DNA of 64,000 nt from Pomphorhynchus laevis (GCA_012934845.2 WNNJ02002094.1:124001-188000), one strand, 5' to 3'; counted from the first letter of the stretch, positions 22,191 to 33,404 are shown. Notes: generated by a model not told the origin, from the letters alone. Program-made: numbers and translations.

Positions 22191-22544
22191 CTTACCCGAT
22201 ATTCGATCAACTCGCAGCAGTCGATACCCTGGAATGTTAATAAGGGTATCTGTAACATGAATATGTAACCAGAATTCAGTTATACAAAAAATCGTATGAA
22301 TGTAACAGAATATGTTGCTTAAGTTCTACGACCTGAGCTAGCAAACTACGCAAATTCGAATAGGCGATTGACAAATGCTGTGAAACATTACTAACACTAT
22401 ATGTTTGTTGTTTCACTTCAAAAATACCTTCGAATTAAACCAGACATCCTAACGGAAAACAAATTTCTCGACTGTTACTGTTTGAAGGCACTAAAGGGAG
22501 ATTCCCAATTTGACCACATTGTAAAAATTCGTTGTTAGTTTTGC

Positions 22545-22938
22545 TCATAGATGCTTCATCAGAACCCATCGAACTGCCGGTCGCCATTTCACAACGCGAA
22601 AATTTCGAACACAAAGGTTAACTTCACCACTAGCTAAACGACTTTTCAATTCTTCATTTGCTTTCCTAAGCTTCATACGGTCCTCTAATACGAGATTGCG
22701 AAGAATACGTGTATTGGTTCCCTTCAATCGATATCCACGCTTTAATAAGATATTAGCATGATCAATAAAGCTCATTACGACCTTCAATAGTCGAGGCTTA
22801 TCAGTTAATTTCTTTCCCAATCTAAACACCTTGCGTACGTTCAAACAACTTGCAATCTCCTTATCACCTTTTGCTAAATCTGAGAAAAAATATCGCGTAA
22901 TCTATCAACATTGTGATTTAATCGTTCTTGGAAATTTT
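22545..22938 (-). pseudogene. ORF1 core of LINE B2
   Basis: Reads TVENFQERLNHNVDRLRDIF, then VRKVFRLGKKLTDKPRLLKV, ILRNLVLEDRMKLRKANEEL, GEVNLCVRNFRVVKWRPAVR. A frameshift separates the two halves near 22870. The ORF1 terminus again ends in an Arg-Trp pair, as in the other families. Confidence 0.75.
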
Positions 22939-22984
22939 CTACGGTTGATTCTGGGATTCCGCTGAATCCTAGAATCAACCGTAG
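22939..22984. repeat. Foldback hairpin at the LINE B2 / A2 junction
   Basis: Arms 22939-22959 and 22964-22984, 21 bp each with a single mismatch, and a 4-nt loop CGCT. The left arm is genuine B2 ORF1 sequence (codons for GIPESTV, antisense). The right arm is its reverse copy. A2 sequence in the opposite orientation starts immediately after. Confidence 0.9.
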
Positions 22985-23130
22985 TTCACATATCTCCTCT
23001 CCCTGTATCTTTTGTCTCATCAATCATCCCCGTAGTTCACAATCTCACTTTCTTAGGATTCCATTTTGATGATCACCTTCCCCTTAAACCCTTCGTCCGC
23101 GACAAGGTCCGTTCGTCTAACTTAACTTCC
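22985..23130 (+). mobile_element. LINE A2 internal fragment
   Basis: About 145 bp matching A2 ORF2 just after the YADD box. It is nearly identical to 24930-25065 and encodes NLTFLGFHFDDHLPL and FVRDKVRSSNL. Truncated at both ends. Confidence 0.85.
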
Positions 23131-23284
23131 ATTAAGGTTTTGTTGTCTATTATTTTTATTTTGGTAAGGAGATGCACTCCCCGAGAAAGTACTTGCATCA
23201 GTAGTATGTATTACTTGACAATTATAAGCCTTTGTTCCACTACTAGTAACTCGATGATTCATATAATAATCGTCGCTCTTAGAA
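23131..23284. other. Unassigned short stretch between LINE fragments
   Basis: About 150 bp with no recognised coding or repeat content. Confidence 0.5.
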
Positions 23285-23355
23285 CATTATAAAAAGCCTT
23301 GTCACGAGAACTGAGTAGATCGTTGTAAACTTTCATGCAGGCGACTTCTGTTGGT
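23285..23355 (-). mobile_element. LINE A2 RT sliver
   Basis: Antisense match to the A2 segment encoding KVYNDLLISRDKAL (compare 60280-60350), about 70 bp. Isolated fragment. Confidence 0.65.
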
Positions 23356-23384
23356 TAGATCTCTTTCCGTTTAATAATACTACA

Positions 23385-24731
23385 AATTTATTTAATGTGG
23401 CAAATGCGTACAAGCTGTACGCTTACAAGTCCACAAACAAAAATGAGAAAGTCAAGCAGATAAATTGTTAAAATGGAATCGGATTTGTCGTTTGAAGCAC
23501 TGCAGGGAAGTTGATTGGCGTATATGAATGGGCAGATGATTCCACGATAGAGGAGCAGCCACCAGGAAGGAGCGGAGTCCAAAGGAGGTAGAGTAGTTTG
23601 GGACATGTAAAAGAAGCGAATTACAGGAACGCAAGGAACAGTAAACAGGACGGGAATTATCAAGAAAAGGAAGGTTGAGAAATGAAGGGGTATGAAAAGT
23701 TACAAGGCGGAAAGCAACGATAAGAAGACGAATTTGAACACGACAATAAATTGTAGGCAAATCGAGAGAAGCAAGATGGTAGGATGTATGATCAAAACGA
23801 CGAAGACGGAGGAGAATTCGGACAGCTGCGTTGACGATGCGTTGTAGGGGAAGAAGAGTGGATTTAGGTGAGTTGGAAAATAGACTAAGACAATAATCGA
23901 GTCTAGAAAAAAGGAGAGATTATATGAGAGTCATACAAGAAGGGAAATCGATCAATCTACGAACTTGACGGAGGTTGCGGAGTATCAAGGTAGATGAGCG
24001 TACTTTATCTCTAACGAAAGGTTTAAGTGAAAGTCGGTTGTCAAAATGGAAGCCTATGAAAACGAGATTATCAACGATAGGAAGAATTGTATAATTTAAT
24101 GATACGGAGGGAGCTTCGAAGCCGAGGCGTCGAGGTAGGACCACATAATTTTGGATTTATCAGGATTCAGAGAAAGGCGAAGGGAAGAAAGATGATTGGA
24201 AATTGAGACAAGACAGTCCGAAGCGGAAACACTAAGATCGTGAATACGATAAACAGGTGCATGAGCATAGATGATAATGTCATCAGCATATTGCATAACA
24301 TGGAAGTTAAATTTATGAGAAATCGAAGACAAATCACCAAGAAGAAGAGAGAAAAGTATAGGGCCTAATACGGAGCCTTGTGGAACACCGGACGGAATGG
24401 ACAAAGGATGGGAGAGAGAAGAGTTAGAATATACGCGAAATGTACGGTTTGATAGATATGAAGAAAACCATGATACAGTGGGTAAAGAGAAGCCATAATC
24501 ATGACGAAGGCGATGGAGAAGAATCGAGTGATCGACGATGTCAAAAGCAGATGATAGATCAAGAGAAACTATGACACTACATAATTTATGATCGCGCGAT
24601 ATGAGTAAGTCGTTATAAACTTTAAGACATGCAATTTCGGAAGAGTAATTAGAGCGAAAAGCGGTTTGGAAGGGAGGAAATAAGTTAGATGAATAGAGAT
24701 ATGTATTAACTTGCTTAAGAACGAGACGCTC
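23385..24731 (-). mobile_element. LINE A1 copy 3 (5'-truncated)
   Basis: Antisense copy with its 3' hairpin at 23406-23422 and 3' end at left, covering RT to C-terminus. It is very close to A1 copy 2 and shares the TAA after SCMTLI. The 5' truncation at about 24731 falls in the RT fingers (ERLVLKQVNTYL) and abuts an A2 copy of opposite orientation with a TCAAA microhomology. Confidence 0.9.
23452..24731 (-). pseudogene. ORF2 RT of LINE A1 copy 3
   Basis: Minus-strand frame from about 24731 reads ERLVLKQVNTYLYSSN, SLDLSSAFDIVDHSILL, GVPQGSVLGPILF and MQYADDIIIYAH. A 1-nt deletion near 24144 shifts the frame. The next frame ends at the TAA after SCMTLI (about 23920). The C-terminus 23452-23760 with WNHLPIHIRQ follows. 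The RT core itself is intact. Confidence 0.85.
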
Positions 24732-25665
24732 AAACCGTACTCCTTCAATGTCATGCAATACGCAGATGACATCATCATATATGCTCATGTACCCGACCAT
24801 CACATACACGACATCACAATCTCTGCATCCAACTGTCTTTCTTTTATCTACAAACGCCTTTCCCATCTTCGTCTCATCCTAAACCCAGACAAGTCTAAAA
24901 TAATGCGGATACTCCCCCGTCAACCTAACATATCTCCTCCCCCTGTATCTTTTGTCTCATCAATCATCCCCGTAGTTCACAATCTCACTTTCTTAGGATT
25001 CCATTTTGATGATCACCTTCCCCTTTAACCCTTCGTCCGCGACAAGGTCCGTTCGTCTAACTTAATTCTTCGTGACATCCGGAGTATCCGCCCCCTTATC
25101 GAATTTCGTTCTTGTATGTCTCTTCTTTTATCGCTTCTTTTCCCTAAAATCGATGACTGTCTAAGCCTTTTCGCCAATTCTTCAAAATCCATCATCCTAC
25201 TCCTACAATACATCATCAAATTCGCCGTTCGAGTGCTCCTACGTCTCCGTCGCGTTGACCACACATCCTTTATATCTTGTCCAACTCTTCTGGCCTGCAA
25301 TCCACATCCGCATACAACTCGGCCTTCTTCTGGTAATTTTTCCTCTCATCGCTGTCGGCTCCCCATCGTTCATCAACCTCCCTTTCTTAGACTGCACTTG
25401 TCCCACCTCTCTACCACTGCGTTCCGTAATTCCCTCTTACTCTACGTTCCCAATTACTCTAACAACTACGGCTCTGATCCTTTCTCGCCGCCGCCTTACT
25501 CGCCTAGAATCCGCTCCCATTCGACGTCCGCCGCGCTCCTTCCTTTATTACGTTCAAATGCCACCTCCGTACCCACCTCCTGGAAACATGATTTAGATTT
25601 TGTTGTTGTGGTCATGTAAGCGTGCGCCGTCACGCATTTGCCACGTAAAAAATAAATCTCTTTTT
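24732..25665 (+). mobile_element. LINE A2 copy, 5'-truncated at the YADD box
   Basis: Begins with YSFNVMQYADDIIIYAH and runs to the A2 C-terminus and 3' UTR, with a hairpin GCGTG...CACGC at about 25620-25637 and ATTTGCCACGTAAAAAATAA. It contains one stop after DDHLPL (25026-25028) and frameshifts in the C-terminal part (25260-25600). It is joined head-to-head to A1 copy 3. Confidence 0.85.
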
Positions 25666-25744
25666 TATTTTCCAACGTGTACAGATCCGTGCATCGTTGA
25701 TTTATCTATATTTCGTGTAGGCGGAACAAAGGATGCTCTGTCAA

Positions 25745-25925
25745 TATGTTTGTAAAGTGTGGCCCAGCAAAAACCACATAAAAAATTTTAAAGCCGAAAA
25801 TGCAAGTTCATCAGCCGATAGGTAGCAAATAGCTGTCCAAACATTGCAGCCTATTCCATCACACCACACTTGCCGCGTAATATAATCAATAATATTTTTT
25901 GGTCGCAAGGTAAACTTATCTGATA
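25745..25925 (-). pseudogene. ORF1 cysteine-finger remnant of a B-type LINE
   Basis: Minus-strand reading gives RQVWCDGIGCNVWTAICYL and, after a frameshift, a CGFC-like FYVVFAG segment. This is the finger found at the start of ORF1 in B1 and B3. No ORF2 follows because the A2 3' end lies directly to the left. Confidence 0.55.
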
Positions 25926-26299
25926 AGCGTCATTCATTGATTGATTTAAAGTTGAATTTGGAACAGTAGCAACATCACTGCTTTTAAAATGTCAACCACA
26001 AGATTTTGCCATTGGATCAATATCAACGGTTGTTGTTTGGACAAGATATTTCGCTCGCTTTGCTCGCGGAACTTGGAATGTAAGTATTATATAATCCCCA
26101 AAACAGTTTTTTATTAAGTCAAAATGAATGTAAATAATAACTATAATAACTCAATAACTATAAGTGTGATGTTATATAAAATATGTATAATTGAAAAAGT
26201 GATAATTAACTGGTGCATAAATTGTTCAAAAATATTTCATTTACATTTGTCCATTTAATTAACAAATTGTGTTTTTCTGAAATTCTCTCGGTTGAAAAC

Positions 26300-29120
26300 T
26301 CGTTCCACAATTAGAGTGTATATATTCACATTTGCCAAATATCGCGAACAATTGGTTCAAACATTTAATCGTCGTACTGTTACTGTTATCACGACACTGG
26401 AAACAAAACGGGAACCGAGAATACTCGTCTACGATTGTTAGAATATATTTATTTTGAGTATTTGAAGGAATTTGACCCTAAAAATCGATAGCGAGTCTCT
26501 CCAATGGTCTTGTAGCTTCGAAAATGTGCGTTTCTTCGATTTTCAGAAAGCGCGGCTTACATTCGTTGCATACATAAAAATCTCTGGGTTTCAGCCGTAC
26601 CATTTAGTTGACCAGGACGGTACTCGATTTCGAAATTATAACATGCTACCTCTAGTCGCCATTTTTTGGATCTTTTCATTTTTTATTTTGTTGCCGAGTT
26701 GTCTGTTTAGCATAAATGACACTGAGCGTTGGTCCGTCACTACTTTAAAAGGCCTAGGAATCAGATAGTGCCTCCATTTTCGCAAACTTTCGACGATAGC
26801 ATGTGATTCTTTTTCAACAGCAGAGTATTTCCTTTCGGTGTGCGTGAGAGAGCGAGTGCTCGACAAAAAGGCTACAAATCTGCCCTGTTGATTCAAAGAC
26901 GCAGCAATCGTAGTATATGAGACATCGGTTCCTACAACCAAAGGTTTGCTCTCTTTAACATAGCTCAACCACGCGTTCATAACATCCAGCTTCAAGCCTT
27001 CGAAATCGGAGCCACATTCGTTGTTGATCGGAAAATTCGTCACATTAATGTGTCGTGTGATTTTCTTCGAAAAATTGGGAATCCAGCAGGAGTAGTACGA
27101 AAACAAGCCCAAAGCACTTTTTAGCGATTTGTGGTAAAATGTTACGGGTAAATTCTTTAATAGCAACAACCTTACTGCATCCAGTTTTATCGTGCTGTTA
27201 GCGACTCTGCATCCTAACGTATTAATTTCATATTGACTAAAGGCACATTTATCGATGTTGAATGTCATGCCATTAGCTTCCGCCGCTTGATGGAATTTTT
27301 CGAGATTCAAATCATGCCGAGCCCTTGAATTGCTGCCAAATGTTACGTTATCCAGCTAAATGTAAGTGTCATGTAATCGTTTTTATCAATAATTATGTCC
27401 ATCAGTCGTTGAAAACATGCTACGGCATTTGTAACGCCAAAGGGAATTATATTAAATTCGTACAAACGTCCGTCTGCCTCGAAAGCTGTGAAAAGCTTCT
27501 CTGCCATGATCGGAATTCGGTAGTACGCCGATTTTAAGTCGATGCTTGAGAACATGTTGTAAGAAGCAATGGACGATACGATATTTTCAATGCTCGACAA
27601 AGGATAAGCGTTTATATACGTGAAGCGGCTGATTGTTTGGCTGTAGTCAACAACTAGACAACGTTTATGTCTTTCATTTCAAGTTACTAGTACTTGAGCT
27701 CTCCAAGGCGACATCGAAGACCTGATTATTTCATCGTGTAGCATTTGTTTAATCTCTCTTTTTATGAAAATATTATCCTCTGCTGAATGTTTTCGAGATT
27801 TTATCGAAATTGGATGAATGTTATGTGCAAGGTTCGCGAATAGTCTTTATGGTTCGAAATTCGCACATTTGATTCCTCAAACTCAAGAGTAGGTATTGTT
27901 CCACTCGATAATATGGTGATGCTATCGTGAAGGAATAAGAAATTCATACCGATGATGACATCGGCACATAAGTCCGGTAAAACGTGTAGAGTGATTTTTT
28001 CATATTTTCGATCTTGGAGCTGTAAGCTGATGATTATCATTCCATTCGCTCCTCTCTTGTGGAATCAACTGCCTATTCATATCCGCCAATCAACATTTAT
28101 GCCGTACTTCAAACGCCAAATCCAATTCCATTTCAACAATTAACTTATTATCTGTGACTTTTGATGTTCTTTTTTGTTTGTTAGTGGTCATGTAAGCGTG
28201 CATTTTTCACGCATTTGCCGCGTTAAATAAATTATTGTATTATTATATTATTATAAATAATAATAAGTGCTTGATTTATGTGTTGATGTAGTCAAGATAA
28301 TGTCGAATCGTTTAGGAATAATGTAAACTTTCGGTTTCGAAACGATAGCAGTGCGGATGAACTTTTCATTACTACCTGTGTATATCATAGCATGAAGACG
28401 AACATCCTTAATAAGTATGGATACTTTCATTTGCTTACAGGTGATGGCATCCAAGGTATTAATAGTATTCACTTTATACGCACTTTTGTGATTAAGACTG
28501 ACACACCTTTGCAAAATGACCGACTTTTCTGCAATTGTTGCATGTTGCTTCACGAGCTGGACAAGCTCTCCTATGATGTTTTACTAACCCACCGCTAAAG
28601 AAACATTTCCAGTGTCTTTGAACAGCAGCAATCGTTTGATCGTCTATTGCTGAATTTTCCACGTTCTCAAAATCAACCGAAGCGATTTGTTGTGTAATTG
28701 GAATCAAATCATTCAGAGACAGCTTATCATTCATGCTTGAATGCTTCTGGGCGAACTCGATCGTTAGTGTGATATTGTAGGCGTCGTCTAGTGAAATACC
28801 ATGTTGTTCGAGAAGTCGTTGACGGATAAAGTTTGAGTTAATCCCCATAATGAACACATTTAGTAGCGCCTCGTTTCGATGTTGATCTACAGTAACATCT
28901 GCGAATTAGCATTCAGTGGAAAGATGTCTAAATTCCGACAGGTATTGTTCAATTGACTCGCCATTGCGTTACTTTCGAAGCCATATCAGATGTCGCGCAT
29001 ATATCTTATTCGCATGTTTATCGTATAGCTCTTTTAGTTTAGCAATACATTGGTCATATGTTTCGCACTCTTTAACCGATTTGTAGACAACAGGAACGAG
29101 CATACTAAACAGTATCAGTT
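26300..29120 (-). mobile_element. Ty3/Gypsy-type LTR retroelement fossil
   Basis: Old, broken element read on the minus strand. It has a gag part with a CNNCRKVGHFAKVC zinc knuckle (about 28490-29120), a protease-like region (27800-28490), RT (about 27330-27650, with FSSIDLKSAYYRIPI), RNase H (26640-27310, with VVTDQRSVSFML) and an integrase part (26300-26640). The gag and knuckle resemble the CsRn1/Mag-like group. At least four or five breaks are present. Terminal repeats were not identified. A LINE A piece is inserted within it. Confidence 0.75.
28040..28262 (+). mobile_element. LINE A-family 3' end inserted in the Gypsy-type fossil
   Basis: Encodes LWNQLPIHIRQSTFMPYFKR, then a 3' UTR with hairpin GCGTG-CATTTTT-CACGC at about 28196-28212 and the tail GTTAAATAAATTATTG with ATT repeats. 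It is strongly 5'-truncated, and younger than the element it sits in. Confidence 0.85.
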
Positions 29121-29261
29121 TATTTTGATTTTTTTCACCATCAACATGTTACAAAAATTAAACAAACATGTCATACCAATGTCGCCATGTGTCAGTTGCT
29201 CCAGGATCATTTGGTAAAAGAGCGAGCTTGCCAGGATGAAGGTATCTTCTCCATGAGAAAG

Positions 29262-29318
29262 TTTTGAATTGGATAAATTGCAAGGAAAGTAACTCAAGGA
29301 GTTTTATCCAATTCAAAA
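29262..29318. repeat. Perfect 16-bp inverted repeat
   Basis: Arms 29262-29277 and 29303-29318 are perfectly complementary, with a 25-nt spacer. It lies just beyond the recognisable gag end of the Gypsy-type fossil. Confidence 0.85.
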
Positions 29319-30174
29319 TCTAGAATCAGTTACAAAAGCGTTCACAACTAATACAATTTAAGCATGCAATATTTCACTCTGGCGCATACAGGTACAATAT
29401 TTTCTCTCTTATACTTTTTAAGAAAGTGAATTGAGGATAAACACTGCGATCTTGAGTTCGGTTCTTTCCAAATCTCTAACTATAGATAGCAGTATTAATG
29501 TATGTTTTGACATGTGTTGTATTAATTGCATGCATTCTTTGTTTTCACACCAACAATGCTGAAAGGCGTTGCACTTTTTTCTCTGGAATAAAGTACCTTC
29601 CGCCATTCTTTCAACCGCCTCCTTTTCATTCTTCAAACACAATATCCGCTTTCTTGTCACTAATTTATTCAATTATTCACACTCTTTTAAACTCTGCTAC
29701 ACTTCAATATAAACTTATTGTTCATACTTTTGTTCTTTGTGAGTTTTTAATTTTTGTTGTGGTAAAATTGAAAATTTGTAATTTGGTGGATTTTTAGTAA
29801 ATGCACATCGACAACATCCAAATTCCTCCTGATGATCTCGGTTTCTTATTCGAATACAACGTATATTATTTATTAATTGCATGCATTCTTTGTTTTTTGA
29901 TATTTTCTACCGAAAACAAGGTACACTAAATAATCAATTTTTATCAGATGAAATACATCACAAGCATGTATTCGACTCCGCTGCTATATGTGGTCGAGGA
30001 ATAGGGTCCGAAACCTGATAACATAGCAGCTCCTCCTGATGACCTCTAATTCTTATTCTGATACAATGTCTGTTATTAGTCAATTCATTTGTTTTGATTA
30101 TTCGATTTCATTTGTTTTGATTACATTTGTCTTACATTCGTGTTCTCTTGCGTCTTCACCGCTTCGACCATATC
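29319..30174. other. Stretch without gene; short internal repeats
   Basis: No coding content recognised. A motif ATTAATTGCATGCATTCTTT occurs at about 29520 and 29873. A CTCCTGATGA-containing segment occurs at about 29824 and 30030. These may be remains of an older element. Confidence 0.5.
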
Positions 30175-30430
30175 ACCCATAAAATTACCGTCCTATATTT
30201 GCCCATAATTAGCCTTTAAGTTGCATTTCGCTTACATAGTGTTACCTTTCGTCCTCTATATTGTCACTCACCATCCTACTTACACCTTGCTTATCTTGAT
30301 GCTTCGCGCACTGTTTCTTTGGCTCTGAAATCAAGAAATTCTCTACTTATTCCAGTCCTTTCGCACTCAACCAACTATGGCCTTCGCTCTTTTATCGTTA
30401 CTGCTGCACTTGCCTTGAATTCTTTTGCCA
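30175..30430 (+). pseudogene. Diverged LINE A-like ORF2 C-terminus
   Basis: Reads SLALKSRNSLLIPVLSHSTN, then YGLRSFIVTAALALN. It aligns with SLRSCNSLLLHVPNYSTSF and GLRSFLVAAPLSWN of LINE A. Stops upstream and no 3' hairpin indicate an old fragment. Confidence 0.6.
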
Positions 30431-30839
30431 GTTTATGTTAGTTCTTCTTCGTCGCTTCCCCCTCTTCAAACGACGTATGTTCTTACACTATGGCTCCTTC
30501 ACAATAAATCAAAAAGCCAATTTCCTCAGCATATAATCCTACTAATAATTTTATCATATATCTTCAATGCACTACTCAACATTTCCCCCGACGCCTTGCC
30601 ACATTCCACCCATACTTTTTTCAATTTATCAACAAATTCATTTTACATTTTATTTTGTTTCTCATATTTTTCATATTTTCTCATATTTTTTTTCAATATA
30701 GTAAAAATTTTCTTGATAACAAACATCTTACAAACATCGTTAAATCATATAATGATTTAACAATAGGTTAATCGACATTAGACATAAAAAAGTTTAAAAT
30801 CTGAAGTGAATGATTGAACTACTAACAAGATTAATATAC
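30431..30839. other. T-rich stretch without recognised gene
   Basis: About 400 bp of pyrimidine-rich then AT-rich sequence. An open frame at 30425-30760 has low-complexity composition and no family resemblance. Confidence 0.5.
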
Positions 30840-30859
30840 ACAATTGTTTTCGTACTGTT

Positions 30860-32007
30860 ATGAAGAACAAGAAGGTTAAATCTACAAGTTATCAAGCACA
30901 GTGTGACTCTGATGATTGTCGACGCTGGTCGACGATTACAATCGCTACTGATTCAAATGATAATTCTAGTGGGTCATTTATGTGTGGATTTTGCGCTTCC
31001 CTGCGCATTCAATCACTAGAAGAGGAAATAAGTGTTTTAAGAAAAGCAATTCAAAATATAAATCATTGCCAGTTCAACATTAATTCCAAAGTTGCATTAA
31101 CAAAAACATTCAATAACATCACTCCTGTTATATCAAATTCAACTGTGCATTCTAGTGGGTCAATTGTAAATAGTCACAACAAGAGACTCGAAGTAAGCGA
31201 TTGCATAATGGATCAGTGTACACAACAGGGAATGTGATATTGAAAAATTCCACTAACAATCATCTTATCAATCAAATATCCAAAATTACCCCATAAACTC
31301 ACTCAACACGGGTATGGAAGAATATCAACGGACGTCATTTTCGAAGTTCATCCAGTATTGGTCAACAAAATTTGCAACTTGATTCCAAACTTGGTGGATC
31401 CAACTGTAAAGATCATTCTAGGGATATTAATTCAATGTCTAAATCGTCAGTGATGGTTGCAAATGTCGGAGAATTTTCCGTACATAAAACAGGAAACGGC
31501 CAGAATAAAGAACCATTAGCACAACCGCTAGATATTAATGCGCGAATGCGTGGCGAAAACCGAGATCGGTGCGTAATCTTTGCTAATATACCGGAATCTA
31601 ACAATTCGGAGCCGCAGCTACGTATTGATCATGACGTGAGTGGAGTTCGGGAAGTATTATCAAAAATATTTACTTCAGGTGAGGAATCTATAGCCTCATC
31701 TCTTCTAGTGAAATCATTGTTCAGGTTAGGTAAGAAAAATGAAGAACGTCCACGCTTATTGAAAGTGGTATGGAAATCGTCCGACAATGTTAACGAGATC
31801 TTACACAGAGGGTATAAATTAAAAGGTCAAACTACTAAAATCTTTAAGGATCTCAGCATTCAGGATCGTAAGATGCGACATCAAGCTTGGGAAGAGCTAA
31901 AGACCAGGAATGCTTCTGGTGAAAAGGACTTGACAATAAGAAATTTTCGTGTGGTTCGAAGAAAGCCATTTGTACGTTGGAATCCAATCGGTCCGTTAAT
32001 TGCTTAG
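30860..32007 (+). pseudogene. ORF1 of LINE B3, one frameshift
   Basis: ATG 30860. Finger: AQCDSDDCRRWSTITI then FMCGFCASLRIQSL. A frame change occurs between 31237 and 31372. Core: DRCVIFANIPESN, LRIDHDVSGVREVL, RLLKVVWKSSDNVNE, KDLSIQDRKMRHQAW, GEKDLTIRNFRVVRRKP. It ends VRWNPIGPLIA at TAG 32005-32007, overlapping ORF2 by 31 nt. Confidence 0.82.
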
Positions 32008-33235
32008 GTATTGATCCATCCTCGTTAGATATATTTCCTACTGAACTATCTATAAACGCAGGAACCAGTAAATGTTCAACTCCAATTATTAACGTCGCTT
32101 ACACAAATATTCGTAGTATAGTATCGAAGATTGACGAATTTCGGAACAGATTCTTTACATATAAACCTCAAATAATCGCAGTTACCGAAACTTGGCTAAA
32201 TCATGATATTGCTGATAGTATGGTAGCTGTGGATGGGTATTCGATCATCAGGGTTGATCGTAAAGTACGACGAGGAGGCGGTGTTGCACTTTATGTCGAT
32301 AAATGTATAGGTGTTGACGATTTTGAATGTTATACTGACACATATGGTACTTGTGAACTGATGGTGGCGAGTCTATCCCATGTAAGAAATAAAGTTACTA
32401 TTGCACTATGTTATAGATCTCCATGTAGCTTCGTTCTCACTCAGGAATTCTCAGATATTTTGACAAAGGCAGCAATGGGTGACCGGTTCCTCTGTTTAGG
32501 AGACTTCAATATTTCCAGCATCAATATGGATGATGCTCATTCAGGAATAACATCTTTAAGTAAACTAGATCATGACTTGTGGAATTTTCTGTTAGATAGC
32601 CTACTTCTTGTTCAGCATGTATCAGCACCAACTAGGATTATGAATGATCAAAGTTCTTTGTTGGATTTAATTTTATCTAAATCATTAACAGATGTGCGTG
32701 ACATTATGCATGAAGCACCCATAGGAGTTAGTGATCATTGTGTATTGCTTTTTCACTTCTCAGGGATTTCAAATAATATTATCGACGAAGTCGAAACTAA
32801 AATCTTCAAGCATTGTTGGTATCGTGCGGATCAGTGTAAAATTCTTCAAGCAGCATCGACTATGAACTTTGTAGGCGCTAGCGACGATGTTGAAGATTGT
32901 TGGAAAGTTTTCCGTTCAGCAATGTGCGAAATAATAGAAAAATACGTTCCTACCAAGATCGTGCATAAAAATAAAGTGAATCCTCCGTGGTTTAATAGAG
33001 AACTTAAATCAGAACTAAGACGAAGAAACCGACTGTTTAAATTAAGCTGCAAGGACAATACTTATCGACATGAATACGTCAATTGTCGTAACGTTTTCGA
33101 AAAGCTTAAAAAACTCAAAAAATTTAACTACGAAATTACAATAGCTGCGGACTTTCATAGTGCACCAAAACGATTTTGGGCTCACATACGTAGAAATAGG
33201 ACACTTCCTCCTGCGATTTCGTCTCTTCGTATTAA
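31977..33235 (+). CDS. ORF2 endonuclease domain of LINE B3 (intact EEP, RT missing)
   Basis: The frame opens at a TTG inside the ORF1 Arg-Trp codons. EEP motifs: YTNIRSIVSKIDEFRNRF, VTETWLNHDIADS, GGGVALYVDK, ALCYRSPCSF, CLGDFNISSIN, GVSDHCVLLFHF, all in one frame. The region between EEP and RT (NPPWFNRELKSELRRRNRL, APKRFWAHIRRNRTLPP) follows. The last residues (after about 33235) are read from the inserted A2 fragment. The endonuclease looks intact, but without RT the copy cannot move itself. Confidence 0.85.
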
Positions 33236-33327
33236 AAAACGATTTATTTTAACGTGGCAAATGCGTGCCAGCGCACGCTTACATGACCACAACAAAACAA
33301 TACTGTGAATCAGGTGTCAAGAAGGTG
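33236..33327 (-). mobile_element. LINE A2 3'-end fragment (antisense)
   Basis: Only about 90 bp: the A/T tail, a hairpin (about 33258-33273) and the start of the C-terminal coding region, reversed. It forms the left arm of a head-to-head pair with the A2 copy at 33405. Confidence 0.85.
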
Positions 33328-33365
33328 CTCGATACACGACTGCAGCGTCTGGACAACAATCACCT
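33328..33365. other. 38-nt filler of unknown origin at the junction
   Basis: Sequence between the end of A2 antisense homology and the foldback. It matches neither flanking element by eye. It may be templated insertion from elsewhere. Confidence 0.5.
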
Positions 33366-33397
33366 GCGACAAGAATAAGGAGACTTATTCTTGTCGC
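33366..33397. repeat. Perfect foldback hairpin at a head-to-head LINE A2 junction
   Basis: Arms 33366-33379 and 33384-33397, 14 bp, no mismatch, with a 4-nt GAGA loop. The right arm is followed by CTTATTCTTATTC repeats and then A2 ORF1. Confidence 0.9.
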
Positions 33398-33404
33398 AAC
33401 TTAT

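Larger units (their letters stand above)
21066..22959 (-). mobile_element. LINE B2: antisense 5' half of a B-type element
   Basis: On the minus strand from 22959 it reads the ORF1 core (22545-22959), the ORF1/ORF2 boundary, the EEP domain and the start of RT fingers near 21060-21340. Stops and frameshifts are frequent. The rest of RT is missing, cut where LINE E begins. The finger part resembles 11830-12060. Confidence 0.75.
30840..33235 (+). mobile_element. LINE B3 (CR1-like), truncated before the RT core
   Basis: Carries the 5' region, ORF1 and the endonuclease half of ORF2, then stops where an antisense A2 3' end begins (33236). Its missing RT half may be LINE B4 at 38045-39205, separated by the A2 compound insertion, but the RT fingers and palm are absent from both. 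Confidence 0.82.

Noticed and set aside
30425-30760. 111-codon plus-strand ORF
   Set aside because: Low-complexity, hydrophobic reading of T-rich sequence with no family resemblance; its first part overlaps a LINE A-like remnant in another frame.
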